Source: a virus. From it: a DNA stretch of 32,882 bases. Numbering within the stretch: the first letter of the stretch is position 1; every line of letters starts with the position of its first letter. The notes beneath the pieces were generated by a model, which saw only the letters and a program-made list of their open reading frames with translations, had not been told where the DNA came from and did not search any database. Positions 14,546 to 21,183 of the stretch are shown here, in pieces. The stretch is taken from IMG/VR virus record IMGVR_UViG_3300013093_000149, positions 1-32,882 of that record. One strand, written 5' to 3'. Both the position numbers and the translations under genes were made by a program.

Positions 14546-14728
14546 TTACTTTACTTGAGCTTCTGTTTTAGCTCCGCCTTCTGTAGCTTTAGCAGTTGTA
14601 TCCGCAGTTGCTTTTGTTGAATCTACTGTAGTCTTTGTTGAATCTGCAGTTGTAGCAGCGGGAGTGCTAGTACCTCCACAAGCAGCCAATAATAAAGCTG
14701 TTGAGAAAGCGATCATGATTTTTTTCAT
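14546..14728 (-). CDS. Small lipoprotein with Thr/Ala/Lys-rich tail
   Basis: A 60-residue protein with a lipoprotein signal (MKKIMIAFSTALLLAACGG, lipobox LAAC at residues 14-17) followed by a repetitive, disordered tail of DST(K)TT and DTTAKA-like units. It should be lipid-anchored on the periplasmic side, or exposed on the surface, of the host envelope. It has its own host-like promoter at 14764-14771. Short disordered lipoproteins in phages can act in lysis or in blocking superinfection, but nothing here decides this. Confidence 0.75.
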   Translation of the reverse strand: MKKIMIAFSTALLLAACGGTSTPAATTADSTKTTVDSTKATADTTAKATEGGAKTEAQVK

Positions 14729-14763
14729 GGTTTTCTTGTTTTTGATTATTAAATGATAGGATA

Positions 14764-14771
14764 CAAATATA
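14764..14771 (-). promoter_or_regulatory. Bacteroidetes-type promoter (-7 box)
   Basis: The coding strand reads GGTATATTTGTATCC, an exact match to the Bacteroidetes -7 consensus TAnnTTTG. T-rich sequence about 20-25 bases upstream may serve as the -33 element. The lipoprotein ATG lies about 36 bases downstream. Confidence 0.55.
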
Positions 14772-14814
14772 CCCTAACCTGGTAAAATAGAGAAATAAAA
14801 GTTTTTAGTGAGGC

Positions 14815-16209
14815 TTATAAATTTAACCTGCTACCGATCATGAAAGATCTCATTGATGTTGAACCAGTTGTGCTCATCATTGTCTTAAAACTGAAGTTCA
14901 CTTTAAACTTTCTAGTGATCTTAAAGTCCGTACTAAAGCCTGTCAAGAACGTTAGGTCCCTGTTTCTAGTCTGTTGACCCGTATTAGGTGCGTAGGACCA
15001 TGGAGCCGATATCATGAATATGTCCGGGGTTATTATCTTCCTGCCGAACTGTAAGGGATACATGGCGAAGCTGATTATAGAAGGCGATAGATTAAACGAT
15101 CCGCCTTGAACGAACGAGCTGTTAGCGCTCAGGTTGTACCCAGTGATAAGTTTGTCTATTGGCTGAATGTACGTATAGGCAGGGAATACCATGTGATTTT
15201 TGAAGTCGGTGAAATACGTAAGACCGAAATTGTGTAGTGCTTCTAACTGTCCTCTCGAGTTCATTTGATTTTGAGTGTAACTACCTCCTACGGCCACTTT
15301 GCTTAAGTCCAAGAATATCGAAGAGTTAACGCCTATGCTGGACATTCCGGTCATCGAGGACTTGGATATTCCTATGTTCATTGTAGGAACTATCTTTCTA
15401 TTAGGAGCTGTTTCCGCTGCACTCAGATCCGCAGAGAATATCATCGGATTTGTATTCTCCGATTTTTTCTTCTCTTTCTTCTTTTTCTCCTCTTTCTTTT
15501 CTTCTTTCTTTTCTTCTGATTTTGACTCGGATTTTTTCTCTTCTGATTTGGTTTCTGACTTGGATTCGCTCTTTGTTTCAGAAGAGGAACTACTGCTCTT
15601 GTTGTCAGAAGATCCACTCGTAGAAGAGGACGATGAAGACGAAGATGAATTAGAAGAAGATTCTCCGCCTCCACTCGTAGTAGTAGAACTATTAGAAGAA
15701 GAACTTTGATCGCCACCTCCACTCGCTTGGGTCGTAGTGCTAGAACTGCCAGTGGACGGAGCCGCGGTTGGCGCTGCGCTTACGCTTGACGTTGCTGCAC
15801 CGGCGGAACTACTAGCTGCAGAACTTGCAGCAGAAGACGCTGCGGTACTTGCTGCGCTAGATGCAGCCGAAGCCGCGGCAGTTGATGCTGCAGAAGTTGC
15901 CGCTGCAGCAGCTTGTTGTGCTATTACTGTTGTTGCTTGTTGTGATACTGGACACGCTAAAGTAGAATACGATAAGTAAACGCTCTGTAACCATGCTTGT
16001 AACAAACCCAACTGAACTTGTTGTGGAGTAAAGGTTCTAACTTGATCGTAGAAGGATACTACCGCATTTCCGCTTACGTAGGTAGTAGTGGCCACTTTGG
16101 TTTGGCCTGTGCATTTGTCTATGAATGTCTGGGTATAGGTTTGGCCCTTTGCTTTTTCAGCAAACAGGAACGCAACCAATATTAATAGAACTCCCAGCCA
16201 TTTTTTCAT
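14815..16209 (-). CDS. Exported protein: Ala/Ser and Lys/Glu tracts plus outer-membrane-barrel-like domain
   Basis: A 464-residue exported protein. Residues 1-22 are a signal peptide. A folded N-terminal part with two Cys (33, 86) ends near residue 92. Residues 93-150 are almost only Ala/Ser/Thr, 150-210 Ser/Gly/Thr, and 210-252 a KSE/KKEE charged repeat. Residues 255-464 have alternating beta-strand patterns (TMNIGISKSSMTG, GFSTDFKITRKFKVNFSFKT) and end RSFMIGSRLNL, resembling an outer-membrane beta barrel. The linker may cross the periplasm. The start overlaps a tiny basic gene as TAATG. It sits in the exported-protein cluster with a CsgG-like gene. Function unknown. Confidence 0.8.
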   Translation of the reverse strand: MKKWLGVLLILVAFLFAEKAKGQTYTQTFIDKCTGQTKVATTTYVSGNAVVSFYDQVRTFTPQQVQLGLLQAWLQSVYLSYSTLACPVSQQATTVIAQQAAAAATSAASTAAASAASSAASTAASSAASSAASSSAGAATSSVSAAPTAAPSTGSSSTTTQASGGGDQSSSSNSSTTTSGGGESSSNSSSSSSSSSTSGSSDNKSSSSSSETKSESKSETKSEEKKSESKSEEKKEEKKEEKKKKEKKKSENTNPMIFSADLSAAETAPNRKIVPTMNIGISKSSMTGMSSIGVNSSIFLDLSKVAVGGSYTQNQMNSRGQLEALHNFGLTYFTDFKNHMVFPAYTYIQPIDKLITGYNLSANSSFVQGGSFNLSPSIISFAMYPLQFGRKIITPDIFMISAPWSYAPNTGQQTRNRDLTFLTGFSTDFKITRKFKVNFSFKTMMSTTGSTSMRSFMIGSRLNL

Positions 16210-16316
16210 TATTTGTATTTAGCCAATATAGCTAAGTTGTTATTAACTCTCTTTAAAGTCTTAAGTCCCGCTTTGTGACTTCTCATCGGTCTTTTCTTAG
16301 GTGCTGCGTTTGCCAT
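16209..16316 (-). CDS. 35-residue basic protein
   Basis: A short gene between the CsgG-like gene and the barrel-like protein gene. It encodes MANAAPKKRPMRSHKAGL followed by KTLKRVNNNLAILAKYK. It is strongly basic with no membrane segment. Its TAA overlaps the next ATG as TAATG, and it starts four bases after the upstream stop, so the arrangement supports real translation. A nucleic-acid-binding or linker role is possible, but nothing is known. Confidence 0.6.
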   Translation of the reverse strand: MANAAPKKRPMRSHKAGLKTLKRVNNNLAILAKYK

Positions 16317-16319
16317 ATA

Positions 16320-17042
16320 CTAACTTTTGAATATTCCCTTTTTAACCATCCTTAATAAGATTCGAGAACACGCGATGTCTAACGCTTTTTTTGTAGATGT
16401 ACCTATAGTAGATTGATTGAACTTAACTTCGTTTACCGTAGCGTCGCTAATCAAACTTAACTCTCTTGTTGTAGTTGCTTCGCCCAAACCAGAAGCCGCG
16501 AATATTTCTCCGGTCTCTGCGTCAGTGAATCTAACTTGTAAACCCAATCTTGTTACAACCTTGTCTTTCACTCCGTCCTTTAAATTAACTTGTTCATCGT
16601 CGGATACAGAGAAGTCGTACACTTCGATCTCAACAAAGTAGTGAGCCAATCTGATCTTGCCCCTACCGTCCAATTTATCTTGACTGATTCCAGCTTGACT
16701 GGCTTGGAATTGTTTTACCATTCTATTTTTTATCTCTGTCTTGTCTTCTGTAAAAGTGAATCTATTCAAGTTCTCAAGGTATTCCATTGTAATGTTTGCA
16801 ACACCCAGGCCGACTTTCTTTTCTTTCAACTCAGGATACTGCTCGTATACTTCGTCACCGATACCGCATTTCAATATCTGAATAGGAATCGTAGGACCAG
16901 AATAGTCCATGAATTGACTGATGTCCACCTTTGTTTCGAAAGACGCTTTATAGTTTTCGGTCTTAGTTGACCCAATAGTTTGAGAAAAGCTAAATACCGG
17001 TAATAATATTACTAATATTGAGAAAAAAATAAACTGCTTCAT
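16320..17042 (-). CDS. CsgG-like envelope protein
   Basis: A 240-residue exported protein whose body resembles CsgG/HfaB, the outer-membrane curli-type secretion channel subunits. After a signal peptide (1-20, ending FSFSQ) come VGLGVANITMEYLENLNRFTFTEDKTEI and a helix (KNRMVKQFQASQAGI). The later part has strands VEIEVYDFSVS and VVTRLGLQVRFTDAETGEIFAASG, then a C-terminal helix (KKALDIACSRILLRMVKKG). In CsgG these correspond to the alpha/beta periplasmic domain and the strands flanking the barrel. There is no lipobox Cys, unlike classical CsgG. It neighbours lipoproteins and secreted repeat proteins, so export of a fibre or surface protein is possible. Confidence 0.65.
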   Translation of the reverse strand: MKQFIFFSILVILLPVFSFSQTIGSTKTENYKASFETKVDISQFMDYSGPTIPIQILKCGIGDEVYEQYPELKEKKVGLGVANITMEYLENLNRFTFTEDKTEIKNRMVKQFQASQAGISQDKLDGRGKIRLAHYFVEIEVYDFSVSDDEQVNLKDGVKDKVVTRLGLQVRFTDAETGEIFAASGLGEATTTRELSLISDATVNEVKFNQSTIGTSTKKALDIACSRILLRMVKKGIFKS

Positions 17043-17043
17043 A

Positions 17044-17346
17044 TTAGTGTCTTCTATAAGATGGTCTGTAATAAACTCTAGGTCCTACAGGAACAATGAT
17101 TCTTGGAGCAATGAATGGGTAGTACAAACCCCCGTAAATTACAGGAGTTGTTACTACGTTAACGCTTGCTTGAGGTACACTGTAACCTTCGCTTTGTTGA
17201 TAGTACTTTGTCTTGATTTTGATTTGCTTTCCTGTACTGTCGGTAGTAGTTGTTTCTACCACTCTAACTGGAGTGCAGCTGCTCATAAACATAACTAACC
17301 ATAAAAATAAAATAAAGGACGCACAAATTGTAATGATCTTTTTCAT
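17044..17346 (-). CDS. Lipoprotein with Tyr/Pro/Val-rich tail
   Basis: A 100-residue lipoprotein: a signal with lipobox MSSC (Cys24), then a short strand-rich region (VRVVETTTTDSTGKQIKIKTKYYQQ) and a tail rich in Tyr, Pro and Val (GGLYYPFIAPRIIVPVGPRVYYRPSYRRH). The longer frame to 17469 was rejected because it lacks a signal at its start and overlaps the upstream gene. It is adjacent to the CsgG-like gene (two bases apart). Tail composition suggests a surface-exposed, aggregation-prone peptide. Confidence 0.75.
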   Translation of the reverse strand: MKKIITICASFILFLWLVMFMSSCTPVRVVETTTTDSTGKQIKIKTKYYQQSEGYSVPQASVNVVTTPVIYGGLYYPFIAPRIIVPVGPRVYYRPSYRRH

Positions 17347-17347
17347 A

Positions 17348-17563
17348 TTATTTGGTTTTTGGTGATTTGTACCATATATTGTCCGGGCTGTCTTTGAACG
17401 TTGCGTCGAACTTCCATTCGAACTCTGTCGCCATTCTTTGTTCTTTTTCTTCGTCTGTAAAATGGACATAGATCATAAACACTTCAAAAGAAAATGCGAA
17501 TGCTACCCAAGCACAAACGAATACTAAAAATGTTTTACCTAATATATCGATAATTTTTTTCAT
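17348..17563 (-). CDS. Small single-pass membrane protein
   Basis: A 71-residue protein with one transmembrane segment (FLVFVCAWVAFAFSFEVFMIYV, residues 12-34) and a charged C-terminal half (FTDEEKEQRMATEFEWKFDATF). It lies between the holin-like gene and the lipoprotein gene, so a lysis-accessory role is possible. No known family. Confidence 0.65.
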   Translation of the reverse strand: MKKIIDILGKTFLVFVCAWVAFAFSFEVFMIYVHFTDEEKEQRMATEFEWKFDATFKDSPDNIWYKSPKTK

Positions 17564-17591
17564 AGTCTATTTTAAATTTATAGTGGAATAC

Positions 17592-17855
17592 TTATTCCGC
17601 TGTTGGAGGTGCTGGTGTATCTGTTGGTGCTTTCTTGGTGAATTTGTCCAAAGTATCCGCGCCCATTCCTACTGCGGTAATCACCATAACGGCGTTTACT
17701 AATTCTGCAGAAGGTTTGAATCGTTCTTCGGAAAAACTGTTAGCCAACATAGTACCGCATAAAAATAATGCACCAACAAAACCAATTACTGGTTTGATTG
17801 AAGTTGATCCTCTTTCGTCTTTGAAAAGATCAATAAGCCATTCTTTGAAAGTCAT
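17592..17855 (-). CDS. Holin-like membrane protein
   Basis: An 87-residue protein with an amphipathic start (TFKEWLIDLFKDERGSTS) and two hydrophobic segments (PVIGFVGALFLCGTMLAN and AELVNAVMVITAVGMGADTLDKF), ending in a Pro/Thr/Ala tail. This topology and the ADTLDKF region resemble small phage holins of Bacteroidetes phages, which form membrane holes for endolysin release. It is followed by another holin-like gene 26 bases upstream, so the pair may be holin and antiholin. Confidence 0.6.
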   Translation of the reverse strand: MTFKEWLIDLFKDERGSTSIKPVIGFVGALFLCGTMLANSFSEERFKPSAELVNAVMVITAVGMGADTLDKFTKKAPTDTPAPPTAE

Positions 17856-17881
17856 AGTCTTTAATTTTTAGTTTTTATTGT

Positions 17882-18466
17882 TTAGTGGGAATCGTCCCAA
17901 GATTCTTTTAGTAATCCACAGGTTTGGCACTCTAAATGACCGTCGTGATCGCTATCACCCCACACGTGTTGACACTGTCTGTGCTCGTGGTGCTCGAACT
18001 CTAGCTTTTCCATCTCGTGTTGGTGCTTTTGTTGAGCCACAGCCAATTCGTGATCTTGCTTGTTTTCAACTACGGCCAAATCCCTTGCTGCTGAAGCTCC
18101 GGCGATAAACGCGTCTGGAATTAACGGAGTTGGAGGAGTGTTGGTCACCTTCATATCGTTTGTGTTAGAAAGTGTGGTACCGTCTTCCTCGTCCATCTTT
18201 TGAACCAACATTTTGTCTTTGTCCTGATCGCTGAACCAGTAGTCGATGATCTTACCGTAGCTACCGATGAAGGCTCCTAATAATAACATTAGTAACTCTT
18301 TCCATCCAGCGGCCATTGCTGTGTTCATCATGATAGCGGCAAATATACCTGCTATGATTAAAATAAATCCACCTAGAACCATAGCGGTAATATACCATCT
18401 ACGTTTCATTACTGAATTTAATAGGTCTCTAAAACCCGTGTTAGGTTGTTTAACTTCTTCTGCCAT
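17882..18466 (-). CDS. Holin-like two-helix membrane protein with zinc-binding tail
   Basis: A 194-residue protein. Residues 28-50 (ITAMVLGGFILIIAGIFAAIM) and 57-75 (LLMLLLGAFIGSYGKII) are transmembrane helices, followed by DYWFSDQDKDK. The GAFIGSYGKIIDYWF pattern resembles phage holins with a GxxxGxYxxxxxYWFG signature. The C-terminal tail is long, with a His-rich coiled coil (HELAVAQQKHQHEMEKLEFEHHEHR) and a possible zinc site of CQHVWG...HLECQTC. That tail is unusual for a holin. It might regulate opening or bind metal. Confidence 0.65.
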   Translation of the reverse strand: MAEEVKQPNTGFRDLLNSVMKRRWYITAMVLGGFILIIAGIFAAIMMNTAMAAGWKELLMLLLGAFIGSYGKIIDYWFSDQDKDKMLVQKMDEEDGTTLSNTNDMKVTNTPPTPLIPDAFIAGASAARDLAVVENKQDHELAVAQQKHQHEMEKLEFEHHEHRQCQHVWGDSDHDGHLECQTCGLLKESWDDSH

Positions 18467-18469
18467 AAA

Positions 18470-18841
18470 TTACCATTGAGCTGGTTTTTCTTTAAATTCG
18501 TCCCCTTCTTTCTTAGGCTTTGGTTGTTCAGATCTTTCTGCCTTCTTTAAGTCTTTGTCAGCTGGAGCTTTTTCTTTTATAATTACTGTTTTGCTACCCG
18601 CAGCTTGCTGTTGTTGAGCTGGGATATTGATGTTAATGCTTTGCTGAGTTTGAGGTTGAGCTTTAGCATCTGTCTCTTTTGGTTTCTGTAAATAGGTCAT
18701 TAAAAATGCACCACCAGCGGTAACTAAAGTACCGACAGTTCCAATGATTGTTTTCTTCAAACCAGACATTGAGCCATCGTTGTGCTTTTCGTTCTTAGCC
18801 ATTGCTTCGTCAGGCGTTTGTTCTTTTTTTGCTTTTGCCAT
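18470..18841 (-). CDS. Single-pass membrane protein, lysis-cluster
   Basis: A 123-residue protein with a charged N-terminus, one transmembrane segment (KKTIIGTVGTLVTAGGAFLMTYL, residues 29-51), and a long tail rich in Gln/Lys/Pro/Glu (QSININIPAQQQQAAGSKTVIIKEK). No signal peptide, so it is N-in/C-out. It could be an i-spanin-like partner or a membrane anchor, as it lies between two lipoprotein genes and a holin-like gene. I do not recognise a family. Confidence 0.6.
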   Translation of the reverse strand: MAKAKKEQTPDEAMAKNEKHNDGSMSGLKKTIIGTVGTLVTAGGAFLMTYLQKPKETDAKAQPQTQQSININIPAQQQQAAGSKTVIIKEKAPADKDLKKAERSEQPKPKKEGDEFKEKPAQW

Positions 18842-18842
18842 A

Positions 18843-19208
18843 TTATAATTTATTAAAATCTGTTATTGCTAATAATGCACCTTTAGCATCGTATACCGCA
18901 ATTCTATAAGCAGAAGATGGGAAAGCAGAAGTGTACAACTTAAGGATATTGTCTCCTTCTTTAACATCGGCTGTAGATTTGGATACTACGCTATTAGTGA
19001 TATTCAATATTTTGATAGTCACAGTTTGAGCTGTGCTAGTCTTAACGTTCATTGATACTTCGCTGGTTACGAACACAGTCTGTAATTTAATACCAACTGA
19101 GCTACCGATAACCAAATTAGTAGGAGTTTGCACAGAAGCCGTAGACACATCTTTAGTACATCCAGCAAGCAGGATAAACGCAACCGCTATTGTACATAAT
19201 TTATTCAT
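18843..19208 (-). CDS. Lipoprotein with type IX sorting-domain-like fold
   Basis: A 121-residue lipoprotein (lipobox LAGC, Cys16) with one repeat-like beta domain. The C-terminal half (ILNITNSVVSKSTADVKEGDNILKLY, then TSAFPSSAYRIAVYDAKGALLA) follows the plan of type IX secretion C-terminal domains: V.D..G..V......G.N.l.I....l..g.Y.l.v.d..g. It is not long enough to carry a separate cargo. Its neighbour at 19220 has the same pattern, suggesting a duplicated pair. An interaction with host surface proteins or the secretion machinery is a guess. Confidence 0.65.
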   Translation of the reverse strand: MNKLCTIAVAFILLAGCTKDVSTASVQTPTNLVIGSSVGIKLQTVFVTSEVSMNVKTSTAQTVTIKILNITNSVVSKSTADVKEGDNILKLYTSAFPSSAYRIAVYDAKGALLAITDFNKL

Positions 19209-19219
19209 TTTCTATTAGT

Positions 19220-19573
19220 TTAGTTGACAATTAAAGTCGTTTTGACTATTTGGTTCTTTGTGCTGTCCTCTAGCAATAAATATAGGTACTTGCTTTGGAG
19301 AGCTCTGGTATAAATATTTAGCTTATTGGTTCCAATGACGCCCTTGATTATTTCTCTGGTAACCACCTGATTTTCTATGGAGTCCATCATGGTCAACGTG
19401 TAGGTCCCTGCGGATTTTAACGTAAATTGTATCTCTTGTCCGTTGGAAACAGTATTTTGCGCAGCATCAAATACGTTCTTATCCGGCGTTACTTTTTGTA
19501 CGGGCGCAACAGTCTTTGTGCACGATATTATAAAAAGCATACAACACAATATTATAGTTTTCATACATTTCAT
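19220..19573 (-). CDS. Lipoprotein, paralogue-like to the next gene
   Basis: A 117-residue lipoprotein (lipobox IISC, Cys18) with the segment YTLTMMDSIENQVVTREIIKG, then VIGTNKLNIYTRALQSKYLYLLLED and KTTLIVN at the end. This matches the type IX C-terminal-domain-like plan seen at 18843 and is compatible with the sorting-domain ending K-t-I-V-N. The start overlaps the PA14 gene's stop as TAATG. As a small lipoprotein with only this domain, it is unlikely to be a normal type IX cargo. The similarity is by pattern only. Confidence 0.65.
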   Translation of the reverse strand: MKCMKTIILCCMLFIISCTKTVAPVQKVTPDKNVFDAAQNTVSNGQEIQFTLKSAGTYTLTMMDSIENQVVTREIIKGVIGTNKLNIYTRALQSKYLYLLLEDSTKNQIVKTTLIVN

Positions 19574-21183
19574 TAATTTACCGTTATTTTTAATTGGGTC
19601 CCAGATTGATTAACTGCATCTATGGGTGTTATTGTTATTAGACCCAGTACGTTGGTTAATTTTACTAAAGGTTTAAACGATATAACGTATTTGGTCGTGT
19701 TGTCGAGCATCCCAGTGCCGTTTGTGATTAAAGATCCAAAGTTTATGTACTGTCCCTTGTTCGTAGAAAAATTATTAGAGTTATTGACAGTGGTGAAAGT
19801 CGCGCTTTGATACTGCAATATCGAACTATCGTAATTCAAGTGATATTGAGTTCCTACCACTGCCTGCTGTAAAGGATCTAGGGTTATGGTAGCGTAAACA
19901 CTGTCGCCTATCAACTGGGTCACTATCGAAGATTGAATCTTATTCGATACCGGTGACTCAAGGGAAAACGTTGCTACTCCTGCAGTTTGTTTGGTAGAGT
20001 AACTAAGTTTAGCGTCCCCTAACCATATAGTGGCCACGTAGAAAGTATCGTTAAGTTTTCCACTCGGTAAAGTGAAAGGTACTAACGATCTTGTTCCACT
20101 GTAAGCGCTCCAATTGGTGTGATTGATACTATCGTAAGTAGATTGATTGTACAGCTTTAGCATGTTGGGTAAAGTAGACACTAAGGATTTTTTGCCGGTC
20201 AAATGTTGTAAAAGTAAGTAGCAATCGGTTTCGTCAAATTGCCCATCGTTGTTTACGTCAGCGGCTATATATTGAGCAGCAGAGGTAAAGTAATTACCAG
20301 CAGTGTTTCCTAGTAGCCCTTTGTTAGAATATTCCTGAAACGCTAGATACACATTCGACACGGTTATGATACCATTGTATAAGGAAGTTAAATTGGTTGT
20401 GGTCGTTAGTCCCAAAGCTTCGGCCTTATTTTTGGTAGTATCCACGCTAGTACTTACGTCCACAGTATCGCTAGTGCTAATCGCAGTTGCAGTATTGTTT
20501 GGAGTTAAAGTGTAAGCGTTATTAGCGTAAGTGTAGATATTAGTGCTAAAATTGGTCGGTGTTATTAATGTGTTAAAATTGAAATTAAACTGGACTTTCA
20601 ATTGTTGTGTTACTGTAGGTTGCGTAGAATAGAGTTCGTCTGCTTGTACTGCGTAAGAAGATTGAGAAGGTCTTTTCCAAGTTAAATACATTCCCCATCC
20701 TCCGCCGGTTTGTTGCATTCTGGCCACAAAAGTGTACGATTGACCAGCGACTAAATTAATAGATCCATAACGATATCCTGAAAATCCGTGAGGACCGTAC
20801 TCCGAAGTAACCACAGCTCCGTTCAAAGAGAAGTCAACTCCATCGTCTCCGTCTATTGCGAAGGAATAAGTTCCGGTCTCTTTTGGAATAAAGTAACCAT
20901 AGGATTTGATTCCGAAATAAGCGCCACCGTTAGGGACTCCAGTAAAAAAAGTTTGACTAAAGTATATTGCGTTGCTTGCAGTCGTAACTCCGGATTTGTA
21001 TATTGTAGTACCATTTGCGGTATTAAACATATTGTTAAAATCCGTAGCGCTGTTAGCGTAAACGTTCGCACCACCATTGTAAGTTGCAATGTTGTATATC
21101 GTATAATTCAAATAGCCTACTCCCGATTGAGAGTAAGCTATTGAAGAAATTAATAATAAGAATGCAACTATTAAGGATTTCAT
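19573..21183 (-). CDS. Secreted PA14 / dockerin-like / cohesin-like protein
   Basis: A 536-residue exported protein. Residues 1-19 are a signal peptide. Residues 22-190 form a PA14-like domain, with the diagnostic DGDDGVDFSLNG at 111-122 and WGMYLTWKRP near 163-172; such domains often bind carbohydrates. Residues 266-330 resemble a dockerin: VSNVYLAF, then AADVNNDGQFDETDCYLLLQHL with a calcium-loop pattern D-N-N-D-G-x-x-D. Residues 416-536 are cohesin-like beta structure (ATITLDPLQQAVVGTQYHLNYDS). No lipobox. Cohesin and dockerin parts normally pair, so this protein could self-assemble. It is adjacent to a paralogue. Confidence 0.72.
   Translation of the reverse strand: MKSLIVAFLLLISSIAYSQSGVGYLNYTIYNIATYNGGANVYANSATDFNNMFNTANGTTIYKSGVTTASNAIYFSQTFFTGVPNGGAYFGIKSYGYFIPKETGTYSFAIDGDDGVDFSLNGAVVTSEYGPHGFSGYRYGSINLVAGQSYTFVARMQQTGGGWGMYLTWKRPSQSSYAVQADELYSTQPTVTQQLKVQFNFNFNTLITPTNFSTNIYTYANNAYTLTPNNTATAISTSDTVDVSTSVDTTKNKAEALGLTTTTNLTSLYNGIITVSNVYLAFQEYSNKGLLGNTAGNYFTSAAQYIAADVNNDGQFDETDCYLLLQHLTGKKSLVSTLPNMLKLYNQSTYDSINHTNWSAYSGTRSLVPFTLPSGKLNDTFYVATIWLGDAKLSYSTKQTAGVATFSLESPVSNKIQSSIVTQLIGDSVYATITLDPLQQAVVGTQYHLNYDSSILQYQSATFTTVNNSNNFSTNKGQYINFGSLITNGTGMLDNTTKYVISFKPLVKLTNVLGLITITPIDAVNQSGTQLKITVN

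Noticed and set aside
15299-15709. Plus-strand ORF with Asp/Glu/Ser-rich product
   Set aside because: It is the shadow of the Ser/Lys/Glu-repeat region of the minus-strand exported protein; no promoter or signal supports it.
15737-15979. Plus-strand Ala-rich ORF
   Set aside because: It is the reverse reading of the Ala/Ser tract in the same protein; an artefact of GC-skewed repeats.
14815-16209. Repeats in the exported protein gene as a CRISPR-like or transposon array
   Set aside because: Repeats are codon-level (Ala/Ser or Lys/Glu) in one reading frame without regular spacers.
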